Source: Pedobacter endophyticus (GTDB taxonomy: Bacteria > Bacteroidota > Bacteroidia > Sphingobacteriales > Sphingobacteriaceae). Taken from it: a DNA stretch of 64,000 bases. The position numbers and the translations under genes were made by a program. The stretch lies in NCBI RefSeq assembly GCF_015679185.1, contig NZ_CP064939.1, positions 2,294,001-2,358,000 on the forward strand, read 5' to 3'. Shown one piece after another: positions 28,309-38,636 of this stretch (its first letter is position 1; each line of letters starts with the position of its first letter). The notes below the pieces were generated by a model that searched no databases, had not been told where the DNA came from, and was given only the letters and a program-made list of their open reading frames with translations.

Positions 28309-31300
28309 ATGAAGGTAATAAAAAAATTATTATTTAAGTTGGCTACGCCCAATTTATGTCCCAATCATAAGCTTTTTAAGATTGTGAAACTGACATTTAT
28401 CCTAATCATCTTTGCCCTTACACAAGTTAGAGGTGAAGCACACAGCCAGAACATATCACTTTATGAAACAAAAGCTACTTTGCGAAGTGTTCTTGAATCG
28501 ATCAAAAGACAAAGCGGTTATCTGCTCCTATATCAAGATCAAATTATCCAAAAGGCCAATCCTGTAACCATAAACAAGCAAAATATCTCTGTTAAAGAGG
28601 CGCTTGATTATTGTTTTAAAAATCAACCATTAACCTACCAGATAATCGAAAACACTATAATTGTTAAGCCTAAAAAGGAATTGCCCAAAAATACGACAGC
28701 CGAGGTCGTTGATGCAGATATCGATATACAAGGGAAAATTGTTGATGAGAACAATAAGTACCTGCCCGGTGCCAGTATAAAAGTTAAAGGCACAGATAAT
28801 GGGACTTCCTCAAACTCAGCGGGCGAGTACTCATTAAAAAATGTTCCTGATAATGCCACTTTGGTAGTTTCTTATTTAGGTTATGTTACTAGAGAAGTAT
28901 CTGTTAAAGATAATTTTAAACTCATTCAGTTACAGCCACTAAATAATGATTTAAATGAAGTTGTGGTAGTAGGATATGGTACCCAAACAAAAGCAAAGGT
29001 TACAGGTTCAATAAGCCAGGTTGAAGGTAAAGAGCTGGTAAAATCGCCAGTAGCCAACTTATCAAACTCTTTAATTGGTCGTTTGCCTGGTTTAAGGGCT
29101 ACGCAACGCAGTGGTGAGCCTGGTAACGATGGCAGCGGACTTGATATAAGGGGCTTTGGCAATGCATTGGTTATTATCGATGGCGTGCCTGGTGGTTCAT
29201 TTAATCAATTAGACGCCAACGAAATAGAAACCTTTAGTATTATAAAAGATGCATCAGCGGCGGTATATGGTGTGCGAGCAGCTAATGGCGTGGTTTTGGT
29301 GACTACAAAAAAAGGGAAGCTAGGTGAAAAGCCAAAAATAGAATTATCATCCTATTATGGGTTTCAAACGATTGCTAAATATCCAGAGCTTGCAGATGCG
29401 GCCTTATTTACCGAGCTGTATAATGAAGCAGCCGTAAATACCTGGGTTAAAAACGGCAACCCAACCGCACCTTTAACATTTCCCTACCCTAAAGAAGTTG
29501 TAGAAGACTACCGCGATGGCACACTAAAAAGTTATGATTGGTTTAACGAAACGATTAAAAAAAATGCCCCTCAAAGATACACCAATATAAACGTTTCTGG
29601 AGCAACCGATAAGGTAAACTATTTTATAAATTTGGGTAATTTGTTTCAAGATGGGATGTGGAGAAGTGGCTCTACAAACTTTAAAAGGTACAATTTAAGG
29701 GGTAAGGTCGAAGCCAAAATTGCCAAACGATTCACTGCTGCGGTAAACTTATCTGGCCGTTTAGAAAACCTTAAATTTCCAGGGGTTGGTGCTGCTAGCC
29801 TAATATCGGGTTTATCCAGAACTTATCCTATTTACCCTTTTTATGCAAATGATAACCCAAATTACCCTGGAAATACCAATGCAACCAATCAATTGTTTCT
29901 AAGTGATGCAAAAAATTCTGGATATACAACTGAAAAAACAAAGACTTATTCGGCAATATTTTCACTTGATTATGAAGTGCCTTATATTGATGGTTTGAAC
30001 ATCAAAGCTTTATATTCCTATGAAAATCAAAATTACGACAACAAAGCCTTTACCAAAAAATTTCAATTATATAACTACAATGCAACAGATGATACCTACA
30101 ATGTTGGCTATACGGGTAATGACCCAAGCAGATTATCAAACCGTATAACTCATAAAGAAACAAAAGTTTCTCAAATTTCAATAAACTATAAAAATACTTT
30201 TGGTGAAAAGCACAACGTTTCTGGATTGTTGCTTTATGAAAGTCAAGAGGTTATTGGAAATTCTTTATCAGCTTACAGAGAATTCATATTAAGTGGTGTT
30301 GATGAATTATTTGCGGGTGTGAGTGCGAATCAATCCAACTCAGGGTCTTCATATGAAGAAGCAAAACTTGGTTATGTGGGTAGGGTTAATTACGATTATG
30401 CCGGAAAATATTTAGTGGAGTTTGCCGCCAGATATGATGGAACTTATAAAGTAAAAGCTGGAAGTAGATTTGGATTTTTCCCCAGTGTTTCTGCTGGCTG
30501 GGTAATTAGTAAGGAAAACTTTATGGAAAACCAAAAAACCATTACCAATTTAAAACTTCGGGCATCTTATGGCAGAGTTGGTGACGATTATTATATTGAT
30601 CCATTTCAATACTTAACAGGTTTTAACTATCCATCTGGCAGTTATGTTTTTGGTTTAAATCCAATCCCAGGTTTATCAGATAAGGGATTAGCAAACGAAC
30701 TTTTAACATGGTATACCTCAAAAACGGCTAATTTTGGTGTAGATGTAACACTATGGTCGGGCTTATTAGGGATAGAATTCGACTATTTTTATCGACAAAG
30801 AGATGATCTTTTGGGAACCCGAGTAAGTAGCCTGCCTAATACATTTGGTGCCTCCTTACCTCAAGAAAATATTAATGGTGATAATACTCGCGGTTTTGAA
30901 CTGGCATTAACCCACAGAAACAGGATTGGCGACTTTAACTATTCGGTTGCTCCTAACCTGAGTATGACTAGAACGAAAAATGGTTACATAGAAAGAGCGC
31001 CCTCAACTAGTTCGTTAAATAATTATTATAACAATACTACTAATAGATGGACCAACAGAACAGTAGGGTATGTAGCAATTGGTCAGTTTCAAAATCAGGA
31101 AGACATTAACAACTGGGCTATTCAAGATGGCAGAGCCAATCAAACCCTGTTGCCTGGAGATATTAAATACGAGGATCTTAATGGCGATGGCGTTATTGAC
31201 GGATTAGATCAAACGGTGATTGGAAGAGGTACTACACCTGAAATATTTTTTGGGCTGAACCTAACGGCAGGTTATAAAAATTTCGATTTCTCCCTTTTAC

Positions 31301-31731
31301 TTCAAGGGGCAACAAACTTTAATGCCGATTATACCTTCGAGTTATTAAATCCATTGTTTAACGGAGCTTCGGCGTTTAAATACTTTGAAGATCGTTGGAG
31401 ACGGGCAGATTTGTTTGATCCTAATAGCGCATGGATTCCTGGAAAATATCCTTCAACTATCATATCGGGTACCGCAAATAACCAGAGAACATCGTCTTTT
31501 TGGCTTAAGGACGCAACTTACTTAAGGGTTAAAAATTTCGAATTAGGTTATACCCTGCCCCAAAAACTATTAGCAAAAGTTGGTTTAAATAAGTTGAGGT
31601 TTTATGCCTCAGGGCAAAATGTATTCACATTTGATAAAATTAAATATATAGATCCTGAAGCTCCTTCTGGAAGAGGTAATTTTTATCCTCAACAAAAATC
31701 TTGGGTTTTTGGCGTAAACGTGGGCCTCTAA
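28309..31731 (+). CDS. SusC/RagA-family TonB-dependent outer-membrane transporter with STN domain
   Basis: 1140 residues. In order: N-terminal signal region (about 1-47), STN signalling domain (about 50-120), carboxypeptidase-regulatory-like domain (about 143-215), the SusC signature DLNEVVVVGYGTQTKAKVTG, the plug domain (RGFGNALVIIDGVPGGSF, AAVYGVRAANGVVLVTTKKG) and a 22-stranded barrel that ends in an aromatic-type C-terminus (KSWVFGVNVGL). It imports an oligomeric nutrient using TonB energy; the STN domain links uptake to the FecR/sigma pair. Substrate unknown. Confidence 0.95.
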   Translation: MKVIKKLLFKLATPNLCPNHKLFKIVKLTFILIIFALTQVRGEAHSQNISLYETKATLRSVLESIKRQSGYLLLYQDQIIQKANPVTINKQNISVKEALDYCFKNQPLTYQIIENTIIVKPKKELPKNTTAEVVDADIDIQGKIVDENNKYLPGASIKVKGTDNGTSSNSAGEYSLKNVPDNATLVVSYLGYVTREVSVKDNFKLIQLQPLNNDLNEVVVVGYGTQTKAKVTGSISQVEGKELVKSPVANLSNSLIGRLPGLRATQRSGEPGNDGSGLDIRGFGNALVIIDGVPGGSFNQLDANEIETFSIIKDASAAVYGVRAANGVVLVTTKKGKLGEKPKIELSSYYGFQTIAKYPELADAALFTELYNEAAVNTWVKNGNPTAPLTFPYPKEVVEDYRDGTLKSYDWFNETIKKNAPQRYTNINVSGATDKVNYFINLGNLFQDGMWRSGSTNFKRYNLRGKVEAKIAKRFTAAVNLSGRLENLKFPGVGAASLISGLSRTYPIYPFYANDNPNYPGNTNATNQLFLSDAKNSGYTTEKTKTYSAIFSLDYEVPYIDGLNIKALYSYENQNYDNKAFTKKFQLYNYNATDDTYNVGYTGNDPSRLSNRITHKETKVSQISINYKNTFGEKHNVSGLLLYESQEVIGNSLSAYREFILSGVDELFAGVSANQSNSGSSYEEAKLGYVGRVNYDYAGKYLVEFAARYDGTYKVKAGSRFGFFPSVSAGWVISKENFMENQKTITNLKLRASYGRVGDDYYIDPFQYLTGFNYPSGSYVFGLNPIPGLSDKGLANELLTWYTSKTANFGVDVTLWSGLLGIEFDYFYRQRDDLLGTRVSSLPNTFGASLPQENINGDNTRGFELALTHRNRIGDFNYSVAPNLSMTRTKNGYIERAPSTSSLNNYYNNTTNRWTNRTVGYVAIGQFQNQEDINNWAIQDGRANQTLLPGDIKYEDLNGDGVIDGLDQTVIGRGTTPEIFFGLNLTAGYKNFDFSLLLQGATNFNADYTFELLNPLFNGASAFKYFEDRWRRADLFDPNSAWIPGKYPSTIISGTANNQRTSSFWLKDATYLRVKNFELGYTLPQKLLAKVGLNKLRFYASGQNVFTFDKIKYIDPEAPSGRGNFYPQQKSWVFGVNVGL

Positions 31732-31762
31732 TTAATCGTTTTAATTTTTAAAAGTAACTGAG

Positions 31763-33545
31763 ATGAAAAAAGAAATAATATTTGCATGCGCTTTAGCCGT
31801 AATGTTAACAATGTATTCGTGTAAAAAGGATTTCTTGGAAAGAAAACCGAGAGATTTAATATCAGAAATAGATGCCTACGGTTCGCAAACTGGTTTAGAA
31901 GCCGTTACTGTTCGCCTATACAGCGATATGTTAATTGAAGATTTAAACTATGAAGTAGCTGAAACAGCAGGCTATCTCTCAACTATTACCGATGAAGCAG
32001 TTCGGAGCTACACCTGGGCCGCCAGTGTGATTAATGGCCCTGTAATTGGCAACTGGTTTGGTAGCTGGGACTATGGTAAAATTAGACGTATTAATGAATT
32101 TATTGCAAAAGTGGATCAATCGCCAGTAAGTGATGACTTGAAAAAAAGGTTTAAAGCCGAAGGAAGGTTCATTAGGGCTTTTCATTATTTCGCAATGGTT
32201 AAAAGATACGGAGGTGTGCCTTTAATAACGGAGGCACAGCAGTTTGTAGCAGGAGCAGATGAAGCTACATTGCAGGTGCAGCGCAGTAAGGAACAAGACA
32301 TTTACGATTTTATTGCAAAAGAACTGGATGAAATAAAGGCTGATTTGCCATCCGTAACCACTGGTACAGATATTAACAGAATAAATAAATATGTTGCCTT
32401 GGCGTTAAAATCGCGAGCGATGCTTTACGCAGGTTGCAGTGCCAAATATGCCACTGTTCAAAAAGACGGCCTGGTAGGAATTCCATCAACTATGGCAGAC
32501 GCGTATTTTAAAGCTTCGTTTGATGCATCAGCAGAAATTATAAACGACAATAAGTATACTTTATATGATACGGGAGGAGATAAATCAGCAAATTTTCAAA
32601 ATCTGTTTCTGACACCGAATAATTCTGAAGCTATTTTCTCTAAGTTATATAAATCTCCGGAGGTAACGCATAGTTTTGATTGGTATAATGCTCCTCAAAG
32701 TTTTAGAATAGATTGGGGCTGTGCTACAAATCCTACGTTAGATATGGTAGAGGAATTTGAATACATTGATGGCTCGCCTGGGAAATTAAAAATAAAAGAT
32801 GTTGGAGGCCAGCCAATAGTTTATAATAACCCTCAGGATCTCTTTCTGAACAAAGACCCAAGATTAAGTGCAAGTATTATGCTGCCCTTCTCTGCATGGC
32901 AGGGAGGCGTACTGGAAATTAGAAGAGGAGTAATCGATGGGGGCGTCAAATATACATCTGAAGATTTAAACCAAGGTTATCCAAATAATGGTGACGGTTT
33001 TAAAAGGGTAGGTAAAGATGGGCCCCTCACTACATGGGATCCTACTAAAACAGGTTTCTACATTAAAAAATTTATGAACCCGAATGCTCGGGTTCCTTAT
33101 GCTCAATCTACTACACCTTTTATGGTTTTCAGGCTAGGCGAAATTTTACTCAACCATGCAGAAGCCGCATTAGAGTTGAGTTCACCAAAAACATCAGATG
33201 CGCTTACATCAATAAATAAAATTCGTAACAGAGCAGGCATTATAGCGCTAACCACAGTAGATATAGATAAGGTACGCCATGAGCGCAAAGTAGAGTTAGC
33301 GTTCGAAAACCACAGATTTTGGGATTTAAGGAGATGGCGTATCGCATCAACTGTTTTAGTTAGATAATTATCCTTCAAGAGCCCTTTACCCTTGGGCTAT
33401 TTGGCAAAGTGGCGTTCCTGCAAGCGAGTTAAAATACTCGTTTGAAGAAGTTTACGTAAAAGGAACAAGAACTTTCCCTGAAAGACTTTATTACGAGCCA
33501 GTTCCTCAAGGAAACCCGGTATATGTTCAAAATCCACTCTATTAA
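31763..33545 (+). pseudogene. SusD/RagB-family lipoprotein, frameshifted near the C-terminus
   Basis: Surface lipoprotein partner of the SusC transporter: lipobox with Cys20 (LTMYSCKKDFLERKP), then SusD-like helical domain with FIRAFHYFAMVKRYGGVPLI and the C-terminal NHRFWDLRRWRIA. The open frame stops at 33367 after RIASTVLVR. A different frame continues without stop to a TAA at 33545 with LDNYPSRALYPWAIWQSGVP and a normal SusD ending (ERLYYEPVPQGNP). Removing four bases restores one ~590-codon gene: TTAG occurs twice in tandem at about 33355-33363, so a 4-bp duplication is the simplest cause. It may be a real mutation or an assembly error; 58 residues are lost in the predicted product. Confidence 0.85.
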
Positions 33546-33556
33546 TTTTAACGAAA

Positions 33557-34252
33557 ATGAGAAAATATTATAATACAATATACGTACTGTTTATCTGTAT
33601 CTCTTTAGCCGCTTGTAAAAAAGACAATTATGATGCGCCAAATTCGAGCATCTCTGGCGCTATAATCGATGCTACAACAGGCCAAAAAGTGCCCCAACAA
33701 GTCGTAGCCGGAGCCAAAATCAGGTTGTTCGAAGTTAGTTATTCAAATAACCCTGGCCAGGTAACCAGCAGTATGCACGCTGATGGAACGTACAACAACA
33801 ACTTTATATTTAAAGGCCGTTACAAAGTAGTTGCCGAAGGTGCTTTTTTTTATTTAGACACTGCTTATGTAGATGTAAATGGAACTACACGACAAGATTT
33901 AAAGGTAAGGCCCTATTTAACAGTAACGGCAGAAGTGGTTTCAAAAACCAGTACCTCCGTAACTGTAAAAGTTAAAGTTGCCTTGGGTGCCGGTAACACA
34001 CAAAAAATTGCCCGTGTAGCTGCTGTATTAAGCACTACACCCGGGGTTGATATTAATAATTATATCTCTACTAGAGGATTAACTAATACGGAACCCGTTG
34101 CTAATGCAACAGTCGAAGCTAATTCCTACACCTATACAATGGCAGGGTTAACCCCTAATACAAAATACTATTGGCGTGGAGGTGCAAGAACAATAAATAC
34201 TGGTAATTTTTATAACTATACCCCAATTATGGATATAACAACTGATCCTTAA
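33557..34252 (+). CDS. DUF3823-type lipoprotein of the SusCD locus
   Basis: 231 residues. Lipobox LAACKKD (Cys about 20), then a carboxypeptidase-regulatory-like sandwich (SGAIIDATTGQKV) and a second beta domain ending NTKYYWRGGARTINTGNFYN, the arrangement of DUF3823 proteins that follow susD in Bacteroidota. It probably adds an accessory surface-binding domain to the uptake complex. It starts 11 bases after the restored susD stop. Confidence 0.85.
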   Translation: MRKYYNTIYVLFICISLAACKKDNYDAPNSSISGAIIDATTGQKVPQQVVAGAKIRLFEVSYSNNPGQVTSSMHADGTYNNNFIFKGRYKVVAEGAFFYLDTAYVDVNGTTRQDLKVRPYLTVTAEVVSKTSTSVTVKVKVALGAGNTQKIARVAAVLSTTPGVDINNYISTRGLTNTEPVANATVEANSYTYTMAGLTPNTKYYWRGGARTINTGNFYNYTPIMDITTDP

Positions 34253-34285
34253 TTTTACCTTTTACACATCCCGTATAACAGTGTT

Positions 34286-34319
34286 AAGCGGTGTTTCAAA
34301 CTTTGGAATGCCGCTTTTT
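34286..34319 (+). terminator. Terminator of the SusCD locus
   Basis: AAGCGGTGTTTC (34286-34297) pairs over 12 positions, including wobble pairs, with GGAATGCCGCTT (34305-34316), followed by five T. It lies 33 bases after the DUF3823 stop codon. Confidence 0.75.
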
Positions 34320-34572
34320 CCAATGTTACCTAGAACCTGTTTAAATTCTATTATCAGGTAGTCAACGGTTCCATCTTTGCTACATTAAAGCACTTCGTCC
34401 CCCTGCTGAGGCTTGCAGGCGCTCAGTGTGACAAAAAACCGAAAAAGGGAATAATATTAAAATTTAGATCGGCTTTTAATCTTATTTCCTATTTTATCCC
34501 CTTAACATATAGACTTTATTTTATTCGGCGAATGTTTCGTTTCGCTTAATCGAGTGCCTTATATTTGCCAGC

Positions 34573-35406
34573 ATGTCGGTATTGCTATTTACCATTATCG
34601 TTTTGTTTGGCGCTTTTTTGGCTGGCTTGCTTGGTTCGCTAACAGGCTTAGGCGGCGGTGTTATTATTATTCCCATGCTAACGCTGGCATTGGGCGTCGA
34701 TATTCATTACGCAATCGGCGCTTCAATAGTTTCCGTAATTGCAACATCGTCGGGCTCTGCCGCTGCATATGTTAAAGAGGGAATTACCAATATCCGAATA
34801 GGGATGTTCCTTGAAATTGCAACAACCGTAGGCGCAGTTTGCGGGGCTATTGCTGCAGTTTACCTCAATGCAAGCTTCATTGCCATTCTTTTCGGGTGTA
34901 TTCTTATTTTTTCTGCAGTGATGATTCTAAAGAAAAAAGTAGACCATACCACATCCGATCATACGGACAAATGGGCCAACTACTTTAAACTAAACGGGTC
35001 ATATCCCGATAAGGGCGAAGTGCATGGATATGCGGTTAAGCACGTTCCGGCTGGTTTTTCGATGATGTTATTGGCGGGAACAATTTCGGGCTTGTTGGGT
35101 GTGGGCAGTGGGGCGCTAAAAGTAATCGCGATGGATAATATCATGCGCTTGCCGTTTAAAGTATCAACAACTACCAGCAACTTTATGATGGGCGTAACAG
35201 CGGCCGCCAGTGCAGTAGTTTATTTACATCGCGGTCAAATTGATCCAGGTATCGCCATGCCGGTGTGCCTCGGGGTTTTGACCGGAGCTACAGTGGGATC
35301 GAAACTTCTGCTGAAGATCAAAACCGATAAACTTAAAATCGTATTTGCTGTTGTAGTCGATTTTTTGGCGCTGCAAATGATTTATAAAGGGATAAACGGA
35401 TTATGA
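34573..35406 (+). CDS. TauE/SafE-family (TSUP) anion exporter
   Basis: 277 residues with about eight membrane helices in two related halves: the first starts GAFLAGLLGSLTGLGGGVII, the second LAGTISGLLGVGSGALKVIA. The glycine-rich repeats are the TSUP signature. Family members move sulfite, sulfonates or other small organosulfur anions; the substrate here is unknown. It overlaps the next gene by 4 bases. A TATATTTG sequence (34560-34567) lies 5 bases before the ATG. Confidence 0.9.
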   Translation: MSVLLFTIIVLFGAFLAGLLGSLTGLGGGVIIIPMLTLALGVDIHYAIGASIVSVIATSSGSAAAYVKEGITNIRIGMFLEIATTVGAVCGAIAAVYLNASFIAILFGCILIFSAVMILKKKVDHTTSDHTDKWANYFKLNGSYPDKGEVHGYAVKHVPAGFSMMLLAGTISGLLGVGSGALKVIAMDNIMRLPFKVSTTTSNFMMGVTAAASAVVYLHRGQIDPGIAMPVCLGVLTGATVGSKLLLKIKTDKLKIVFAVVVDFLALQMIYKGINGL

Positions 35407-35804
35407 TGGAGCAGGCAGAACACAAACAAAACATTAACGATAAGGATATTCAAGCCATCTTAGGCACCCTATTGCGCGCTGGTGTTATTATTTCTATGAC
35501 AATTGTACTGATAGGCGGCATTATCTTTTTGACTCATCATAAGGGGGTAATAGCGGATTACAAAGTGTTCAAACCCGAGATTTCAGAATTTTCGTCTATT
35601 GCGGCAATTTTTAACGGTCTAGCAACCTTTCGCGGCGATGCCATTGTTCAGTTTGGGATTTTGATGCTCATTTTTACTCCGATCGCCCGAATTATCTTCG
35701 CCATTTTCAGCTTCTTTTTGGAACGCGATTATCTTTATGTCATCATCGGATTTATTATACTGGCTATAATAACCATCAGTTTAAGCGGTGGTTTGGCGCA
35801 TTAA
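35403..35804 (+). CDS. DUF1634 membrane protein
   Basis: 133 residues with three membrane helices (about 27-47, 78-102, 110-130). DUF1634 genes are regularly found directly after TauE/SafE genes, and here the two overlap by 4 bases, so the products likely work together. Molecular role unknown. Confidence 0.85.
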   Translation: MMEQAEHKQNINDKDIQAILGTLLRAGVIISMTIVLIGGIIFLTHHKGVIADYKVFKPEISEFSSIAAIFNGLATFRGDAIVQFGILMLIFTPIARIIFAIFSFFLERDYLYVIIGFIILAIITISLSGGLAH

Positions 35805-35876
35805 CGTCATTTCGAAGTTAAACTTTTTTCGCAAAGGGATGCCTTTGGCACAGCTCAAGAAGAAATTTGCTCGCTA

Positions 35877-35912
35877 AATACCGCTGGCTTTAAGCCCGTG
35901 CTAAGCGGTATC
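35877..35912. repeat. Intergenic palindrome ATACCGCT/AGCGGTAT
   Basis: ATACCGCT and AGCGGTAT arms enclose an inner stem GGCTT/AAGCC. No T-run follows. Situated between the convergent DUF1634 and dGTPase genes. Confidence 0.5.
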
Positions 35913-36028
35913 CTTCCCGATTAAAAAATCGCGATCGATATGAGGGATTATTTTTGAAGGATTCTGTTATGTGACTAATTTGTTGATTTATCTATTTCCA
36001 TAACAATTCCCTTTCACAAGGCGAAAAC

Positions 36029-37372
36029 TTAAGTTTCAGAAGGGAAAGAAATTCCCTTAATGTTCCGGTACAAATCAACAGCATACAAATCGGTCATGCC
36101 CGACACAAAATCCAATACGCTCTGCGTTCTTGAGTAAATGTCGGTTAGATCGGTGTGGTATTGTTTCGGAATAAGTTTAACCAACTTTTTATAGTAATGC
36201 GTATTGTTATGAATTAATGCAGGCACAAATTCTTCGAGCAAACCGGCCATAATTTTATATCCAGCCACCTCTTTTTGAATAACCGACGAGAAATTATAAA
36301 TTCTTTCGATCGACACTTTTTCCACGGCTTTCCAGGCGGTAAGGTACGGCTCGGGAATTAAATCGGTAAGGCTTTGATTCAACGTTCCACTAAGCAAGCT
36401 TTCCTGTTCGCGGTAAAATATTTCGGCACAGCAGTTTGTTAAAGTATTGATGGCCTTTGCCCTTAATAAACCAATTTTAGCATCGTCATCTTCATAATTG
36501 TGTTTCAACCGATCTTCTATCGTAGTGGAGTTGGCAAAAGGCAATAAGTAACTTTTTACTTCCTCATACGAAAGAATTTTCAACCGATGTGCATCTTCCA
36601 AATCGATAATGCTGTAGCAAATATCATCGGCCGCTTCAACCAGATAAACCAGCGGGTGGCGCTTATAAATCAAATGCTCTGCCTGTTCTTGTTCCAGGCC
36701 AAGCTCGGTGGCAATTCTTTTGAATGTTTCTTCTTCTGACTGAAAAAAGCCATATTTTTTTCGGTGCAATAAACCTTTTTGTTTACCTGCAATGGCGGCA
36801 CATGGATATTTGGCGATTGAAGCCAAAGTAGAATAAGTAAGTGCGTAGGCATCGTTACCCTTTCCCTTTAATGGGTGCGTTAATATCCTTATTGCGTTTG
36901 CGTTTCCTTCAAAATTGGTCAAATCGTGCCATTGCGGTTCGCTTACATCTTTTTGGTAAATCCGACCATCGCCGTCGGTAAAATAACGCGAAATTGCTGC
37001 TTCGCCGGAATGGCCGAAAGCCGGATTGCCCAGATCGTGAGCCAAAGCAGCGGCGGCAACAATGTTCCCTACTTCGGTAATTAGCGGCACCTCTTTAATT
37101 AGCGAAGGCATGTTTTCCTCAACTGTATTTAAAAAAATGTTCGCCATAGAGCGGGCCACGCTTGCCACCTCCAAACTGTGTGTTAGCCTATTGTGTACAA
37201 ACACACTTCCCGGCAACGGAAACACCTGTGTTTTGTTTTGCAAACGCCTAAATGGCGAAGAAAAAATCAACCTATCATAATCTCTTTGAAAATCTGAACG
37301 AGCCTTGTCACGATCACCCGTCCAACTTTCTTGTCCAAACCGCTTATTCGATAGTAAATATTTCCACTCCAT
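36029..37372 (-). CDS. dgt: dGTP triphosphohydrolase
   Basis: 447 residues. HD-domain metal ligands are visible: His65 in NRLTHSLEVASVA, and His112-Asp113 in AHDLGNPAFGHSGE; a further Asp lies in VEAADDICYSIIDLEDAHRL. The length and motifs fit dGTPase proper, which hydrolyses dGTP to deoxyguanosine and triphosphate and influences dNTP pools and phage resistance. It is a single gene, convergent with DUF1634. Confidence 0.93.
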   Translation of the reverse strand: MEWKYLLSNKRFGQESWTGDRDKARSDFQRDYDRLIFSSPFRRLQNKTQVFPLPGSVFVHNRLTHSLEVASVARSMANIFLNTVEENMPSLIKEVPLITEVGNIVAAAALAHDLGNPAFGHSGEAAISRYFTDGDGRIYQKDVSEPQWHDLTNFEGNANAIRILTHPLKGKGNDAYALTYSTLASIAKYPCAAIAGKQKGLLHRKKYGFFQSEEETFKRIATELGLEQEQAEHLIYKRHPLVYLVEAADDICYSIIDLEDAHRLKILSYEEVKSYLLPFANSTTIEDRLKHNYEDDDAKIGLLRAKAINTLTNCCAEIFYREQESLLSGTLNQSLTDLIPEPYLTAWKAVEKVSIERIYNFSSVIQKEVAGYKIMAGLLEEFVPALIHNNTHYYKKLVKLIPKQYHTDLTDIYSRTQSVLDFVSGMTDLYAVDLYRNIKGISFPSET

Positions 37373-37544
37373 TAAATATTGTTAAAATTAAAACGGGGCC
37401 AAGTTAAGCAAAAGGCAAAAAATTGGCGGGATAATTTTTTAAGATTTGTTCTATTTATATCAAATGTTTAGGCGCAAAATTGTTTAAGCTGATAGCAATT
37501 CGAAACCATTTGCGCAATAATCTGTTCTGTAATAAAAATCGATT

Positions 37545-37907
37545 ATGAAAACCAGCATATATAACAAGGCAGATCACACAGAAGGATATATAGAAACAGG
37601 TAGCGACAATGGCGTAAAATCGGATGTTCAGAAAGCCTACGAAACTCAAAATGATACAAATGAGGTCACCGCTTTTGGGAAAGAACCTAGTGAATTGATC
37701 GAGGGTAACCGCAAAGCGAAAGATGGATTGGACAATAGCGGCACGCAAGGTAAAGACTCACTGAGCGACGATAGCTATACCAATACTGGTAAAAATGCCA
37801 CCGTTGAGAGTGCAGCCAGTGGAACGGGAAGCGCCGGCAAAGATTTTAAAACGGAGGGTAGTATTAACGAGCAAGACGAAAATCATGCTTTAAATACCGG
37901 AATATAA
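37545..37907 (+). CDS. Small hydrophilic, probably disordered protein
   Basis: 120 residues, no signal peptide or membrane helix, rich in Gly, Asn, Asp, Lys, Ser and Thr. Begins MKTSIYNKADHTEGYIETGS; contains SAGKDFKTEGS near the C-terminus. The composition resembles stress-type hydrophilic proteins. It shares the AGKDF motif with the protein encoded at 38014. No family recognised. Confidence 0.6.
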   Translation: MKTSIYNKADHTEGYIETGSDNGVKSDVQKAYETQNDTNEVTAFGKEPSELIEGNRKAKDGLDNSGTQGKDSLSDDSYTNTGKNATVESAASGTGSAGKDFKTEGSINEQDENHALNTGI

Positions 37908-38013
37908 TGGTTTGCTGAATAGCTATAACCAACGACTGATAAAAATTGTTGGGATAGTCTGTTCTGCTTGCACCTGGAATTTGAGTTGTTCAAAACTCTC
38001 GAATTATGAAACT

Positions 38014-38256
38014 TTAGAAGTCTTTTCCGGCAATCCCCTTGTTTTTAGATTGATTTCTATTCGCCAGATCTTCATCCTGACTTAAATTAAGATTCTTAAG
38101 TTCTTCACTGGCGTTTACATCAGATTTAGTCAAATGCGCCTCGTCGGGCAAATCTTTGCGCTTTATTTCTGGAAGCTTATGTCCATAGGTAGCCTCTCCA
38201 TTATCCCACTCAATTCCATCGTCTGCGTTAGGATCTCTTTGATTTTCCTGATTCAT
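38014..38256 (-). CDS. Small acidic hydrophilic protein
   Basis: 80 residues, strongly hydrophilic: MNQENQRDPNADDGIEWDNG at the start and NQSKNKGIAGKDF at the end. No Cys, no hydrophobic core, so probably disordered. The terminal AGKDF repeats a motif of the product of 37545. Convergent with that gene. Confidence 0.55.
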   Translation of the reverse strand: MNQENQRDPNADDGIEWDNGEATYGHKLPEIKRKDLPDEAHLTKSDVNASEELKNLNLSQDEDLANRNQSKNKGIAGKDF

Positions 38257-38636
38257 GTGTAGCTGTTTTATAAAAGGTTATAATGAGATAACACAGCTCG
38301 AGGCGAAAAGTTTAGAATTTTAGATTGGCATTTTGAAAGTCGGACCGTAAGAAGCCGCATTGAAATAAGAAAAAGCGAACCAATCACTATATTCTTAACA
38401 AAACACAGTTTGCAATTATCTGCGATTATTGCAACAGATTATCATCTCTCCGGTTGTAACAATATCCTCATCTTTTATGCGCTGAATTTACAACCGATTA
38501 ACAGCACCAAATAATTGCCCAGGTTTAATCCGGTATTAAATCGCGTATTTATACTTTTATTTCGCGTATAAACCTAAATGCTTGAGGATCATATTATTTC
38601 GATATTTGGTACTACCATCAAATTAAACTCTGTCAT
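38257..38636. other. Gene-free spacer before the response regulator
   Basis: No credible ORF. AT-rich; near 38540-38572 the related words CGCGTATTTATAC and CGCGTATAAAC occur. Probably contains divergent promoters for the flanking genes, which I could not assign. Confidence 0.5.
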
